Shown here: positions 34,056 to 42,732 of the stretch, one piece after another | Position numbering within the stretch: position 1 is the stretch's first letter | Layout of the letters: each line of letters starts with the position of its first letter | Origin: JANQQZ01 sp039187315 | GTDB taxonomy: Bacteria > Planctomycetota > Phycisphaerae > Phycisphaerales > UBA1924 | Direction of reading: 5' to 3' | DNA: 64,000 nt | NCBI GenBank assembly: GCA_039187315.1 | Contig: JBCCZQ010000007.1 | Coordinates: 1-64,000 of the forward strand | Made by a program: the position numbers and the translations under genes | The notes under the pieces: model-generated | Databases searched by the model: none | Told to the model about the DNA's origin: nothing | Seen by the model: only the letters and a program-made list of their open reading frames with translations

Positions 34056-35647
34056 GCGGGTGGTATTCGATCGACGCGTATGCCCCGGATGCCAAGAAAA
34101 AGAGGGATCTCGCGTCGGGCGAAGTTCTCCGCGCTTGCGCGCGGGCCGGGCTCGCTCACGCGCGCGCTGGGCCATTCTTCGAGCCGATCGACCAGCAGCC
34201 CGGCATCGCTCATCGAATTGATGATGTCTTGGAGCGGGCGGTTGAACGTTGTGGTCTCGATTGGGCGGTCGCCGCTGGCGACCCGGCCGGGGTTCATCAC
34301 GATTGCCTCATCGGCGGTTGAGAGGTACGCATCAACGCGTCGGTGCTGAACTGGCTTGCCCTGTTCCGACTTGTGCCAACCCCATGACGTGCGTCGTGGT
34401 GCGCGGAAGGCGGGATGGAGCATGACCGCGACGAAACGCCCACCCGTGCGCAGGCGGTCGGCGATGCCTTGGAATACGGCCTCGAGCGGGTCCATGTTCA
34501 TCAGGGCCATCACGCATGACGCCGCGTCAAAGTGCGATGGTCCCTCGCTGATGCTGATATCGCTCAGGCGCGTCGCGTCGCCGTTCGCGAACGAGGTGCT
34601 GGGGATCTGCTTGGATCGAGCGCGTTCGATGAGTTCCGGTGATGCATCGATGCCGACGCATACCGCTCCCTCCGCCGCGCAACGCTCGACAAGCGTGCCC
34701 TCGCCGCAGGCGAGGTCGAGCAGCGAGGTGCCGCGGAGGTCTCCAAGCAGTCGGAGCGTGCCCGGCAGGATCACGTCCTGGAAGTGATCGCTCTCATGGC
34801 TGGCCTGGTAGCCCGCGTACCACTCCGCGACATGGTCCCATGATGTATCGGGTGCTTGTGCATCATCGGTCAGGCTCTGAAAGCTGTCTGGTGTGGGATC
34901 CTTGTAGCGGACGGATTCGCCGGTTCCCGGGTGGATCAGCATGATCTCGCAGGCGTGCAGTGCCAGGCGTCCGAGCGCATCGTCTGTGGCTCCGTACTGG
35001 GTGTCACCGACGATGGTGTGGCCGATGTGTTTGGCGTGAGCGCGCGCCTGGTGTTTGTGGTTGCGTGATAGCCGGAGCCTGAGCAGGCTTCGGCTGCTGG
35101 AGCGAGCGAGCACCCGGTAGTGGGTCGTGACAGGCCTCGCCTCGCGCACGCCGAACGCCGATTCGCTGACCGCTTCGACGAATCCGTCGCGGTCCTCTTG
35201 CAGCAGCGAGCGGATCGTGCCCGATTCCTCTGCGTCATCGCGCAGCCGTCCCTGGACTACGGCCTCGAAGATGCAGCTGACTTTTCCCGCGCGGAACTGG
35301 TTTCGCACGTGCTCGTTCGCGGATGGGGAAGCCGCAAAGACCACCAAGCCCGATGCCTCGCGGTCGACCCGATGGAGCGTCCACAGCTTGGCTCGGCGGG
35401 ACGCGTGCCCGCGTCGATGCCTCAAGGCGAGATCGAGCAGCGTCATCTCAGCGGCCGGCACCGGCGACGAGGTCAGCACACCCGGGGGCTTGGAGACGAC
35501 CAGGATGTGTGCGTCCTCGTGAACGACCCGAAGTGTCGGCAGCGCCGCATCTCGGCGAGGGGGCTGCTTGGGTGGTCGGGACGACTTTCCCGCCTGATTT
35601 GGGCCTGCGGCTGCCCGCCGCGGTGGCCGCTTGCCGTGAGGTTTCAT
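34052..35647 (-). CDS. RluA pseudouridine synthase fused to SAM-dependent methyltransferase
   Basis: A 531-aa two-domain protein in one uninterrupted frame. Residues ~35-270 are an RluA-type synthase: ILVVSKPPGVLTSS, LHRVDREASGLVVF (catalytic Asp95), RNHKHQARAHAKHIG and GDTQYG. Residues ~275-531 are a class I methyltransferase: SLLDLACGEGTLVER (motif I), VGIDASPELIERA, then MALMNMDPLEAVF and GGRFVAVMLHPAFR. A Pro/Arg/Lys-rich N-terminus precedes both. ATGA overlap with coaB and GTGA overlap with DUF2256 show tight co-translation. A combined RNA-modifying enzyme is the simplest reading, but the methyltransferase substrate is unknown. Confidence 0.88.
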   Translation of the reverse strand: MKPHGKRPPRRAAAGPNQAGKSSRPPKQPPRRDAALPTLRVVHEDAHILVVSKPPGVLTSSPVPAAEMTLLDLALRHRRGHASRRAKLWTLHRVDREASGLVVFAASPSANEHVRNQFRAGKVSCIFEAVVQGRLRDDAEESGTIRSLLQEDRDGFVEAVSESAFGVREARPVTTHYRVLARSSSRSLLRLRLSRNHKHQARAHAKHIGHTIVGDTQYGATDDALGRLALHACEIMLIHPGTGESVRYKDPTPDSFQSLTDDAQAPDTSWDHVAEWYAGYQASHESDHFQDVILPGTLRLLGDLRGTSLLDLACGEGTLVERCAAEGAVCVGIDASPELIERARSKQIPSTSFANGDATRLSDISISEGPSHFDAASCVMALMNMDPLEAVFQGIADRLRTGGRFVAVMLHPAFRAPRRTSWGWHKSEQGKPVQHRRVDAYLSTADEAIVMNPGRVASGDRPIETTTFNRPLQDIINSMSDAGLLVDRLEEWPSARVSEPGPRASAENFARREIPLFLGIRGIRVDRIPPA

Positions 35648-36330
35648 GGCGATGCGCTCCGGCTGTCTGCCCGCGCATCCAAGAGCGCATCGCAGCGATC
35701 GATCAGCATGGAGGCGAATACCTGCTTGTCGAGCGGCGCGTGCGTGCTCCCGACGGACTCTGGCGGGGCGTCATGGCGGATCAGCAACGCTTCGATCGTG
35801 GTCGCGTCCATGGTTTCGAGCGGGTTGGCGACGATCATGTCGACCTGCTTTCTCTCGAGCTTCGCCTGGGCAGACTCCAAGAGCTTGCTGCGCGGCTCAA
35901 GCGCGAAGCCGACGATCAGTTGGTGGGGCCGGCGGACATCTGCCAGGCCAGCGAGTATGTCCGGAACCTGTTCGAGTTCGATCGTGAGCGATGGGCCTTC
36001 GCGGCGGATTTTGTCGGCCTGTCGGGTACGCGGGCGGTAGTCAGCGACGGCGGCGGCCATAATGAAGATATCACGGTCGTGTAATCGGTCGCGGATCAGC
36101 CTCTCGAGTTCTTCCGCTCGCTCGAACCGTTCTGTCAGGACCGACGGATCGGATGGAAACACGCCGGAGGGACCCAGCAGTAGCGTCGTAGCGTGGCCTC
36201 GGCGTGCTGCTGCGTCGGCGAGCGCAACACCGAGTCGGCCGGACGAGCGGTTGCCGATGTAGCGGACGGGATCGATCGGCTCTCGAGTCGGGCCAGCGGC
36301 GATGAGGTATCGGTTCGGGGGCATGATCAT
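35644..36330 (-). CDS. coaB: Phosphopantothenoylcysteine synthetase (CoaB), stand-alone
   Basis: Joins 4'-phosphopantothenate and cysteine with a nucleotide triphosphate in coenzyme A synthesis. The 228-aa protein starts YLIAAGPTREPIDPVRYIGN followed by RSSGRLGVALADAA, and contains FIMAAAVADYRPRTRQADKI and ELEQVPDILAGL. The CoaC decarboxylase half found in fused Dfp proteins is missing, so it is a separate gene. Start is ATG 36330 or 36324. Divergent from the secretion operon. Confidence 0.9.
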   Translation of the reverse strand: MIMPPNRYLIAAGPTREPIDPVRYIGNRSSGRLGVALADAAARRGHATTLLLGPSGVFPSDPSVLTERFERAEELERLIRDRLHDRDIFIMAAAVADYRPRTRQADKIRREGPSLTIELEQVPDILAGLADVRRPHQLIVGFALEPRSKLLESAQAKLERKQVDMIVANPLETMDATTIEALLIRHDAPPESVGSTHAPLDKQVFASMLIDRCDALLDARADSRSASP

Positions 36331-36556
36331 GGGTCAGGGCTGAACGCGGCTCCGGACCAGATCGCGTTTGAAAGCCGAGCCGGGGGCCATCACTACACTA
36401 TGCTTCCGCTCGCCGGGGGACCGTGCCGGGCGGCCGATGGGGGGCATACGGCAGCGCAGGTGGAGGCGTCGCGGCGTGGCACGCCTGCGAGGCCTTCCTT
36501 TTCCCGAAGACCGAGACGCGACGGACACGAAGCCGACGAGCAACCCACGGAGCACC

Positions 36557-38308
36557 ATGGCACGATCGCGAAAGAAACTCGGAGAGCTCCTGGTCAAGCA
36601 GGGCGTAGTGAGCTCGGCTCAGGTCGAGAAAGCGCTCCAGCTGGCGCAGGGCGCCGGCAAGCGCATCGGTGAGGCGCTCGTCGAGGCCGGGTTCTGCAAA
36701 GAGCGCGATGTCAGCCGCGCGCTGGCGGAACAGTTCGGTCTTGAGTACATCGACGTTTCGTCACAAGAGGGGATGGCAACGATCCAGCCGGAGCTGCTGC
36801 CCGAGGATCTGATCAAGAAGCACTTCATCCTGCCGCAGAGTAAGTCCGGCAACCGGATGCGTGTGGTGGTGAGCGATCCGATGAACCTCGAGCTGATGGA
36901 CATGCTTCGGTTCAAGCTCAACGTTGAGATTGATCCGGTTCTCTCGGCGAAATCGGACATCAAGGCATTCATCGAGGGGCACTTCCGGACCGGCGGCAGC
37001 ATCGTCGATACGAAAGAGATCTCGGCAGACGAGTCGCTCGTGACTTCGTCGATCGACCGATCGATCGACAGCTCCGTTGATCGTTCGATGGACAAGTCGA
37101 TCGATGTCGCCGGCGACGATGCGCCGATCATCAAGCTCTGGAACCGCATCCTCAAGGAAGCGGTCGGTATGCGTGCCTCGGACATCCACCTCGAGCCGAT
37201 GGCTGACCGTGTGCGTCTTCGGTACCGGATCGATGGTGTGTGCATCGAGCGTGACAGCCTTCCGAAGCGCATGCAGAACGCGCTGCTGAGCCGGGCGAAG
37301 CTGATGGCGGGCGTGAACATCGCCGAGAAGCGTGTTCCGCAAGACGGCCGGATCAAGCTCGTGATCGATGAAGAGACCACGATCGACTTCCGAGTCTCTG
37401 CCTGCCCGGCGTACCACGGTGAGTCGGTCGTCATGCGTATTCTGCGGCCCGACGCGGTCCGGATCGGCCTCGAGAACATCGGCTTCGAGCCCGACAACCT
37501 CGAGGTGTTCAACAAGATCATCCGACGACCCAACGGCATTTTTCTCGTCACGGGTCCTACCGGATCGGGCAAGACAACGACGCTCTACTCAGCGCTGAAC
37601 GTGCTGAACAGGCCCGACAAGAAGATCATTACGGCAGAGGACCCCGTCGAGTACAACTTCGAAGGCATCAACCAGTGCCAGGTGGTCGACAAGATCGGGT
37701 TCTCGTTCGCCTCGATCCTGCGGTCGATGCTGCGTCAGGCGCCGAACGTGATCCTGGTTGGTGAGATCCGTGACCGAGAAGTCGGTGAGATCGCGATCCA
37801 GGCGGCCCTGACGGGTCACCTGGTCTTCTCGACGCTGCACACCAACGACGCGCCCGGTGCGATCACGCGCCTGATCGATATGGGCATCAAGCCGTTTCTG
37901 GTGGCCAGTTCCATCCAGGCGATTATGGCGCAGCGGCTGATCCGGACGCTCCACGGTGCGTCGAAGGAGCTCGCCGAGCCCCACGAGATCGACCACAAGT
38001 ATCTCCGGCTGATCGGGATGACGCCGGAGGAAGCCGAGGGCAAGGTGTACAAGCCGGTTCCGAGCGCCGATGCGCCGACGGGGTTCCGTGGCCGGAAGGG
38101 CATCTTCGAGATGATGCAGATGAACGCGGAGATCCGCGAGGCTGCGTTCGGGCTGGCGCCTGTCGCCGAGCTTCGGCGTCTCGCGTTGCTCAGCGGGATG
38201 CGGCCGCTGGTAGCCGACGGGAAGATCAAGGTGCTCAACGGGGCGACGACGCCCGACGAGATCGCCCGCGTTTCCCAGGTAGAAGAGGCCACGGGCGTCA
38301 TCGACTGA
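36557..38308 (+). CDS. GspE/PilB-type assembly ATPase with MshEN domain
   Basis: A 583-aa cytoplasmic motor for pseudopilus or pilus assembly. Two N-terminal MshEN repeats (KLGELLVKQGVVSS from residue 7, RIGEALVEAGFCKE from residue 36) fit the c-di-GMP-binding consensus. The ATPase domain has Walker A GPTGSGKT (333-340), Asp box TAEDPVEY, Walker B ILVGEIRD (399-406) and His box STLHTNDAPGAITR. The GspE tetracysteine zinc motif is absent. The linker around residues 160-185 is a run of Ser-x-Asp units (SIDRSIDSSVDRSMDKSIDV). ATG 36557 follows GGAG; the frame upstream is unrelated. Confidence 0.93.
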   Translation: MARSRKKLGELLVKQGVVSSAQVEKALQLAQGAGKRIGEALVEAGFCKERDVSRALAEQFGLEYIDVSSQEGMATIQPELLPEDLIKKHFILPQSKSGNRMRVVVSDPMNLELMDMLRFKLNVEIDPVLSAKSDIKAFIEGHFRTGGSIVDTKEISADESLVTSSIDRSIDSSVDRSMDKSIDVAGDDAPIIKLWNRILKEAVGMRASDIHLEPMADRVRLRYRIDGVCIERDSLPKRMQNALLSRAKLMAGVNIAEKRVPQDGRIKLVIDEETTIDFRVSACPAYHGESVVMRILRPDAVRIGLENIGFEPDNLEVFNKIIRRPNGIFLVTGPTGSGKTTTLYSALNVLNRPDKKIITAEDPVEYNFEGINQCQVVDKIGFSFASILRSMLRQAPNVILVGEIRDREVGEIAIQAALTGHLVFSTLHTNDAPGAITRLIDMGIKPFLVASSIQAIMAQRLIRTLHGASKELAEPHEIDHKYLRLIGMTPEEAEGKVYKPVPSADAPTGFRGRKGIFEMMQMNAEIREAAFGLAPVAELRRLALLSGMRPLVADGKIKVLNGATTPDEIARVSQVEEATGVID

Positions 38309-38359
38309 TAGACGGATGGTCAGAGGCCGGGCGTACCGGTACGAGAGAGGAGCGCAAGC

Positions 38360-39481
38360 ATGTCGACGATGCAGATCGACCGTCTGCTTGATACGATGAT
38401 CAAGCTCGGCGGCAACGACCTCCACCTGACGGTTGGTCGGAAGCCAACGATGCGTCTTCACGGCACGCTGCGCGATCTCCAGACCAAGGTGCTGGAGTCG
38501 GACGACATGGTCGGCCTGATGAAGTCGATCACCCCTGAGCAGAAACAGCAGGAGCTTCAGGAAGTCGGTACGACCGACTTCGGCTTCGCGTATGGCGATG
38601 CGGCCCGCTTCCGCGTGTCTGTTTTCCGCCAGCGCGGCGATCTGGCCATCGTTCTCCGGCAGATCCCGAACAAGCTGCTCACTTTCGATCAGATCGGGCT
38701 GCCCGACATCTGCCGCGACCTGATCCGGCGTCCGCGTGGCCTGTTCCTCGTCACCGGCCCGACGGGCTCTGGCAAGACAACATCGCTGGCCACGATGATC
38801 GACTACGTCAACATGACAATGGATCGGCACATCATCACGATGGAAGACCCGATCGAGTATTACCACTATCACAAGCAGTCGATCGTGAACCAGCGCGAGG
38901 TCGGGACAGACGTTCCGACGTTCGAGGAGGCGCTCCGGCGGGCGCTTCGGCAGGACCCCGATGTCATCCTCGTTGGTGAGATGCGGGACCTTGAGACGAT
39001 CGAGGCGGCTGTGCGGGCGGCCGAGACGGGCCACCTTGTGTTCGGAACGCTCCACACGACCGGGGCCGCCAAGACAATCGACCGTCTTGTGGATGCCTTC
39101 CCCGTGACCCAGCAGAACCAGATCCGGGTGCAGCTGTCGACCTCGCTGATCTGTGTGCTGAGCCAGGTGCTGCTCGGACGAGTGGACACCAAGGGCATGG
39201 TGGCCGGCTACGAGTTCCTGGTCGTGACGCCGGCCATCGCGAACCTGATCCGGGACGGCAAGTCGTTCCGGATCGATTCGGCGATCCAGACGGGCAAGAA
39301 GTTCGGCATGCAGCTGCTCGACGATCACCTCTGGTCGCTGTATGAGCGGGGCATGATCGCGGCTGATGAGATGATCGATAAGAGCAAGAATCCGGCTGAC
39401 CTGACCGCCAAGGTCCACAAGCTCGGCCGCAGCATCGGTCGTGCCGAGCTCGATGAGCAGGATGTTGAGACGAAGGACTGA
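38360..39481 (+). CDS. pilT: PilT-type retraction ATPase
   Basis: Hexameric ATPase that depolymerises type IV pili. The 373-aa protein has the short N-terminal PAS-like domain GGNDLHLTVGRKPTMRLHG, Walker A GPTGSGKT (133-140), TMEDPIEY, VILVGEMRDLETIEAAVRAA and TGHLVFGTLHTTGAAKTIDR. The C-terminal AIANLIRDGK corresponds to the PilT retraction motif AIRNLIRE. Lies between two assembly ATPase genes in the same operon. Confidence 0.94.
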   Translation: MSTMQIDRLLDTMIKLGGNDLHLTVGRKPTMRLHGTLRDLQTKVLESDDMVGLMKSITPEQKQQELQEVGTTDFGFAYGDAARFRVSVFRQRGDLAIVLRQIPNKLLTFDQIGLPDICRDLIRRPRGLFLVTGPTGSGKTTSLATMIDYVNMTMDRHIITMEDPIEYYHYHKQSIVNQREVGTDVPTFEEALRRALRQDPDVILVGEMRDLETIEAAVRAAETGHLVFGTLHTTGAAKTIDRLVDAFPVTQQNQIRVQLSTSLICVLSQVLLGRVDTKGMVAGYEFLVVTPAIANLIRDGKSFRIDSAIQTGKKFGMQLLDDHLWSLYERGMIAADEMIDKSKNPADLTAKVHKLGRSIGRAELDEQDVETKD

Positions 39482-39654
39482 TCCCGCTCAGAGAGATTCC
39501 GGGTCCAGAAGTCTCGGTATGAAGAGTCTGAATCCGGGTGGCGTAAGCGTTCTTTTGCTTGAGATCGCGATTCTTGTCGGCATAGCCGGTCGGAATTTGC
39601 GAAGATAAAACTGGCAGCCGGTCCAGCTGGACCGGTGCTGTCACGGAGGCGGCG

Positions 39655-41397
39655 ATGGCAACGTCCACGCTCGATTACAGCGGGTTCAAGGGTCACAAGC
39701 TCGGCAGGATCCTGCGCAAACTGGGCAAGGTCCATAAGGAGCAGGTGCACGAGGCACTCGAGATCCAAAAAGCGGGCCGAAAAGTCCGGATTGGGGAGCT
39801 GCTGATCGAGTTGGGGCACATCACCGTGCGTGATGTTCAGGAGGGGCTCGCGGCGCAGGCGGGTATGGGCTACACGGACCTTGAGGGGTTCGAGATCCCG
39901 GAGGATGCGCTTGAGGTGATCCCCTCTGCGAATGTTCGGACGTTCCAGATCGTGCCGGTGGAGTACAACGAGCGGGCCAAGCGTCTGAAGATCGCGATGA
40001 AGACGCCTGACAACTTCCGCGCGGTGGACGACATCCGCTTGCTGCTGGGCGTAACGGTCGATGCGGTGGTCGCAGACCCGGACCAGATCGACGCGTTGAT
40101 CGCCAAGCACTTCGCGAAGGAGGAGTCGATCGCCGACGCGATGAGTGATCTGGCGAGCGACGACTCGTTCAAGGGCCTCGGACGCAGCGATCAGTCGATC
40201 GATCTGGACGCGGAGCTGGAGGCCTCTGGCGATAACAAGGTTGTCAAGCTCTTGAACCTTGTGCTGCTGCAGGCGATCAAGGACAAAGCGTCTGACATTC
40301 ACTTTGAGCCGTTCGAGACCGAGTTCAAGATGCGGTATCGGATCGACGGGGTGCTGTACGAGATGATGCCGCCGCCGGCGCACTTGGGCGGCGCGATCAC
40401 GAGCCGTATCAAGGTCATGGCCGGCCTTGACATCGCCGAGCGTCGTCTGCCGCAGGACGGCCGGATCGAGCTCAACGTCGGTGGTCAGCCTGTGGACCTC
40501 CGCGTTGCGGTGCTGCCGACGATGCACGGCGAGAGTGTGGTCATGCGTCTGCTGGACCGGTCGAATGTCGAGCTCAACCTTGAACGTCTCGGCATGGACG
40601 AGAAGGACCTGACGGACTTCCGCTACCTGACGAACCGGCCGAACGGTATCGTCGCCGTGACGGGCCCGACCGGGTCCGGCAAGACGACCACGCTGTACGC
40701 GGCGCTCTCTGAGCTCAATACCATTGACACCAAGATTCTCACGGCCGAGGACCCGGTCGAGTACGACATCGATGGGCTGTGTCAGGTCCAGGTGAACACG
40801 GATGTGGGATTGACGTTCGCGGCAGCGCTGCGGAGCTTCCTGCGTCAGGATCCGGACGTGATCTTGGTCGGCGAGATCCGCGACCTGGAGACCGCTGAGA
40901 TCGCTGTACAAGCCTCGCTGACGGGCCACCTTGTGCTCTCGACGCTGCACACGAACGACGCGCCGAGCTCGATCGTGCGTCTTCTCGATCTCGGTCTGGA
41001 GCGGTTCCTGCTCGCGGCGACGGTCGAGGGGGTTGTGGCTCAGCGGCTCGTGCGGACGATCTGCTCGGATTGCAAGGAGACGTACGTTCCGGCCGAGGAG
41101 GAGCTGCTCGAGCTGGCGCTTCGGCCCGAGGATGTCGAGGGCAAGCAGTTTGCGCGGGGCCGTGGGTGCGATCGGTGCCACGGCTCGGGGTACAAAGGGC
41201 GGCTGGGTCTGTACGAGATCATGATGCTCGACGACGAGGCTCGCGAGCTGATCATGAAGGAGGCGTCGACGTCGGCGCTGCGGAATCACGTGCGTGGCCA
41301 GGGGATGCGGACGCTCCGCGAGTCGGGGCTCAACGCGATCTATGACGGGCGGACGACGATCGACGAGGTCGTTCGGGAGACCATCGTTGAGGAGTGA
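39655..41397 (+). CDS. GspE/PilB assembly ATPase with MshEN and zinc motif
   Basis: A 580-aa second assembly motor. N-terminal MshEN repeats are KLGRILRKLGKVHKEQ (residue 15 on) and RIGELLIELGHITVRD (residue 45 on). Walker A GPTGSGKT is at 337-344, with TAEDPVEYDIDGLCQVQVN, VILVGEIRDLETAEIAVQ and STLHTNDAPSSIVRL. Unlike the first ATPase it keeps the zinc-binding tetracysteine: Cys470-x2-Cys473 and Cys505-x2-Cys508, then GSGYKGRLGLYE. GGAG precedes ATG 39655. A 173-bp gap after pilT shows no gene. Confidence 0.94.
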   Translation: MATSTLDYSGFKGHKLGRILRKLGKVHKEQVHEALEIQKAGRKVRIGELLIELGHITVRDVQEGLAAQAGMGYTDLEGFEIPEDALEVIPSANVRTFQIVPVEYNERAKRLKIAMKTPDNFRAVDDIRLLLGVTVDAVVADPDQIDALIAKHFAKEESIADAMSDLASDDSFKGLGRSDQSIDLDAELEASGDNKVVKLLNLVLLQAIKDKASDIHFEPFETEFKMRYRIDGVLYEMMPPPAHLGGAITSRIKVMAGLDIAERRLPQDGRIELNVGGQPVDLRVAVLPTMHGESVVMRLLDRSNVELNLERLGMDEKDLTDFRYLTNRPNGIVAVTGPTGSGKTTTLYAALSELNTIDTKILTAEDPVEYDIDGLCQVQVNTDVGLTFAAALRSFLRQDPDVILVGEIRDLETAEIAVQASLTGHLVLSTLHTNDAPSSIVRLLDLGLERFLLAATVEGVVAQRLVRTICSDCKETYVPAEEELLELALRPEDVEGKQFARGRGCDRCHGSGYKGRLGLYEIMMLDDEARELIMKEASTSALRNHVRGQGMRTLRESGLNAIYDGRTTIDEVVRETIVEE

Positions 41398-41439
41398 TGC
41401 GCCGGCCAGCCATTGGCGTTTTGGGCGTGGGAGCGACTG

Positions 41440-42732
41440 ATGCCGACATTCGCGTATGAAGCACTGACGGACAAGGGCAAGACCCAGAAGGGGACGGTTG
41501 AGGCGACCTCGGTTGCCGAGGCTCAGGCCAAGATCAAGGCCGACGGCTACTTCCCCTCGGCGATCCGTGAGCAGAAAGTCAAGGGCAAGGGCAAGTCCGA
41601 GGCTGAGGGCGGCAAGAAGGTCGCCAAGAAGCAGTCGGCCGGTGTGACAATGCCCTTCGGCAAGGTGAAGTCGAAGCAGCTCACGCTGTTCACCCGTCAG
41701 CTTTCGACGCTGCAGGATGCTGGCCTGCCGCTGCTGCGTTCGCTGCAGATCCTCGAGTCGCAGATGAAGCCGGGACTGATGAAGAACGTGCTCGTCGGCG
41801 TCTGCGAGGAGGTCGAGGGGGGCTCGAGCCTTTCCGACGCGATGGCCAAGTACCCCCGGGCGTTCGACACGCTGTACACGAAGATGGTCGCCGCCGGTGA
41901 GATCGGCGGCGTGCTGGACATCATTCTCCAGCGTCTTAGCGAATTCATGGAAAAGGCCGAGCGTCTGAAGCGTCGGATCAAGGGCGCGATGGTCTACCCG
42001 GTAGCGGTCGTGATCTTCGCGGTGCTGATCGTGGTCTTCATCATGTGGTTCATCATCCCACAGTTCGAAGCGATCTTTACGGACTTCGGTGTGCCGCTGC
42101 CGGCGCTGACGGTCTGGCTGACGAACTCGTCGCGGTGGGTTGCCGGCCAGAACGAGGGCCAGACGCTCCCGGGCGCTGTGATCGTGCTGCTCGCGATGCC
42201 GGTGATTTGGATCGGCTTTAAGCTGATCCGAAAGACCGGTCCTGGCAAGGCTGTGAGCGACACGGTGTTCCTGTGGACGCCCGTATTCGGCACGCTGATA
42301 CGCAAGACGGTCATCGCCCGGTTCACGCGGACGCTTGGGACGCTGATTTCGGCGGGTGTGCCGATCCTCGAGGCGGTGACCATCACGAAAGAGACATCTG
42401 GCAACTTCGTCTTCGAGAAGGCGCTTGGCAAGGTCCACGATTCGATTCGTGAGGGCGAGAGCTTCGCGGGCCCGCTGCGTGAGAGCAAGACCTGCGACCC
42501 GATCGTCGTGAACATGATCGACGTCGGCGAAGAGACGGGCGAGATGGACGTGATGCTGATGAAGATCGCGGACAACTACGACGAGGAGGTCGACGTGGCC
42601 GTGTCGGCGCTCGTGAGCCTGCTCGAGCCGCTGATGGTCATCATCATCGGCGGGATCGTGGGCACGATCGTGGTGGCGATGTTCCTACCTCTAGTAGCGA
42701 TGATCGAGTCGCTGCAGGGCGGTGGCGTGTGA
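41440..42732 (+). CDS. PilC/GspF-type inner-membrane platform protein
   Basis: Polytopic protein on which the assembly ATPase acts. The 430-aa protein starts MPTFAYEALTDKGKTQKGTV and has two GspF domains: FTRQLSTLQDAGLPLLRSLQ in the first, FTRTLGTLISAGVPILEAVT in the second. There are three hydrophobic segments, the last near MVIIIGGIVGTIVVAMFLPL. ATG 41440 with GGGAG upstream is chosen over the codon at 41413. TGATG overlap with the first pseudopilin. Confidence 0.95.
   Translation: MPTFAYEALTDKGKTQKGTVEATSVAEAQAKIKADGYFPSAIREQKVKGKGKSEAEGGKKVAKKQSAGVTMPFGKVKSKQLTLFTRQLSTLQDAGLPLLRSLQILESQMKPGLMKNVLVGVCEEVEGGSSLSDAMAKYPRAFDTLYTKMVAAGEIGGVLDIILQRLSEFMEKAERLKRRIKGAMVYPVAVVIFAVLIVVFIMWFIIPQFEAIFTDFGVPLPALTVWLTNSSRWVAGQNEGQTLPGAVIVLLAMPVIWIGFKLIRKTGPGKAVSDTVFLWTPVFGTLIRKTVIARFTRTLGTLISAGVPILEAVTITKETSGNFVFEKALGKVHDSIREGESFAGPLRESKTCDPIVVNMIDVGEETGEMDVMLMKIADNYDEEVDVAVSALVSLLEPLMVIIIGGIVGTIVVAMFLPLVAMIESLQGGGV

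Noticed and set aside
36368..36399. TTGAAA and TACACT as a promoter for the secretion operon
   Set aside because: The spacer is 20 bp, too long for a normal sigma-70 promoter.
39325..42438. 1037-codon open frame on the minus strand
   Set aside because: Lies entirely opposite the second assembly ATPase and the platform gene, which have clear motifs. Its translation is Arg/His/Leu-rich with no family resemblance, as expected of antisense frames in GC-rich DNA.
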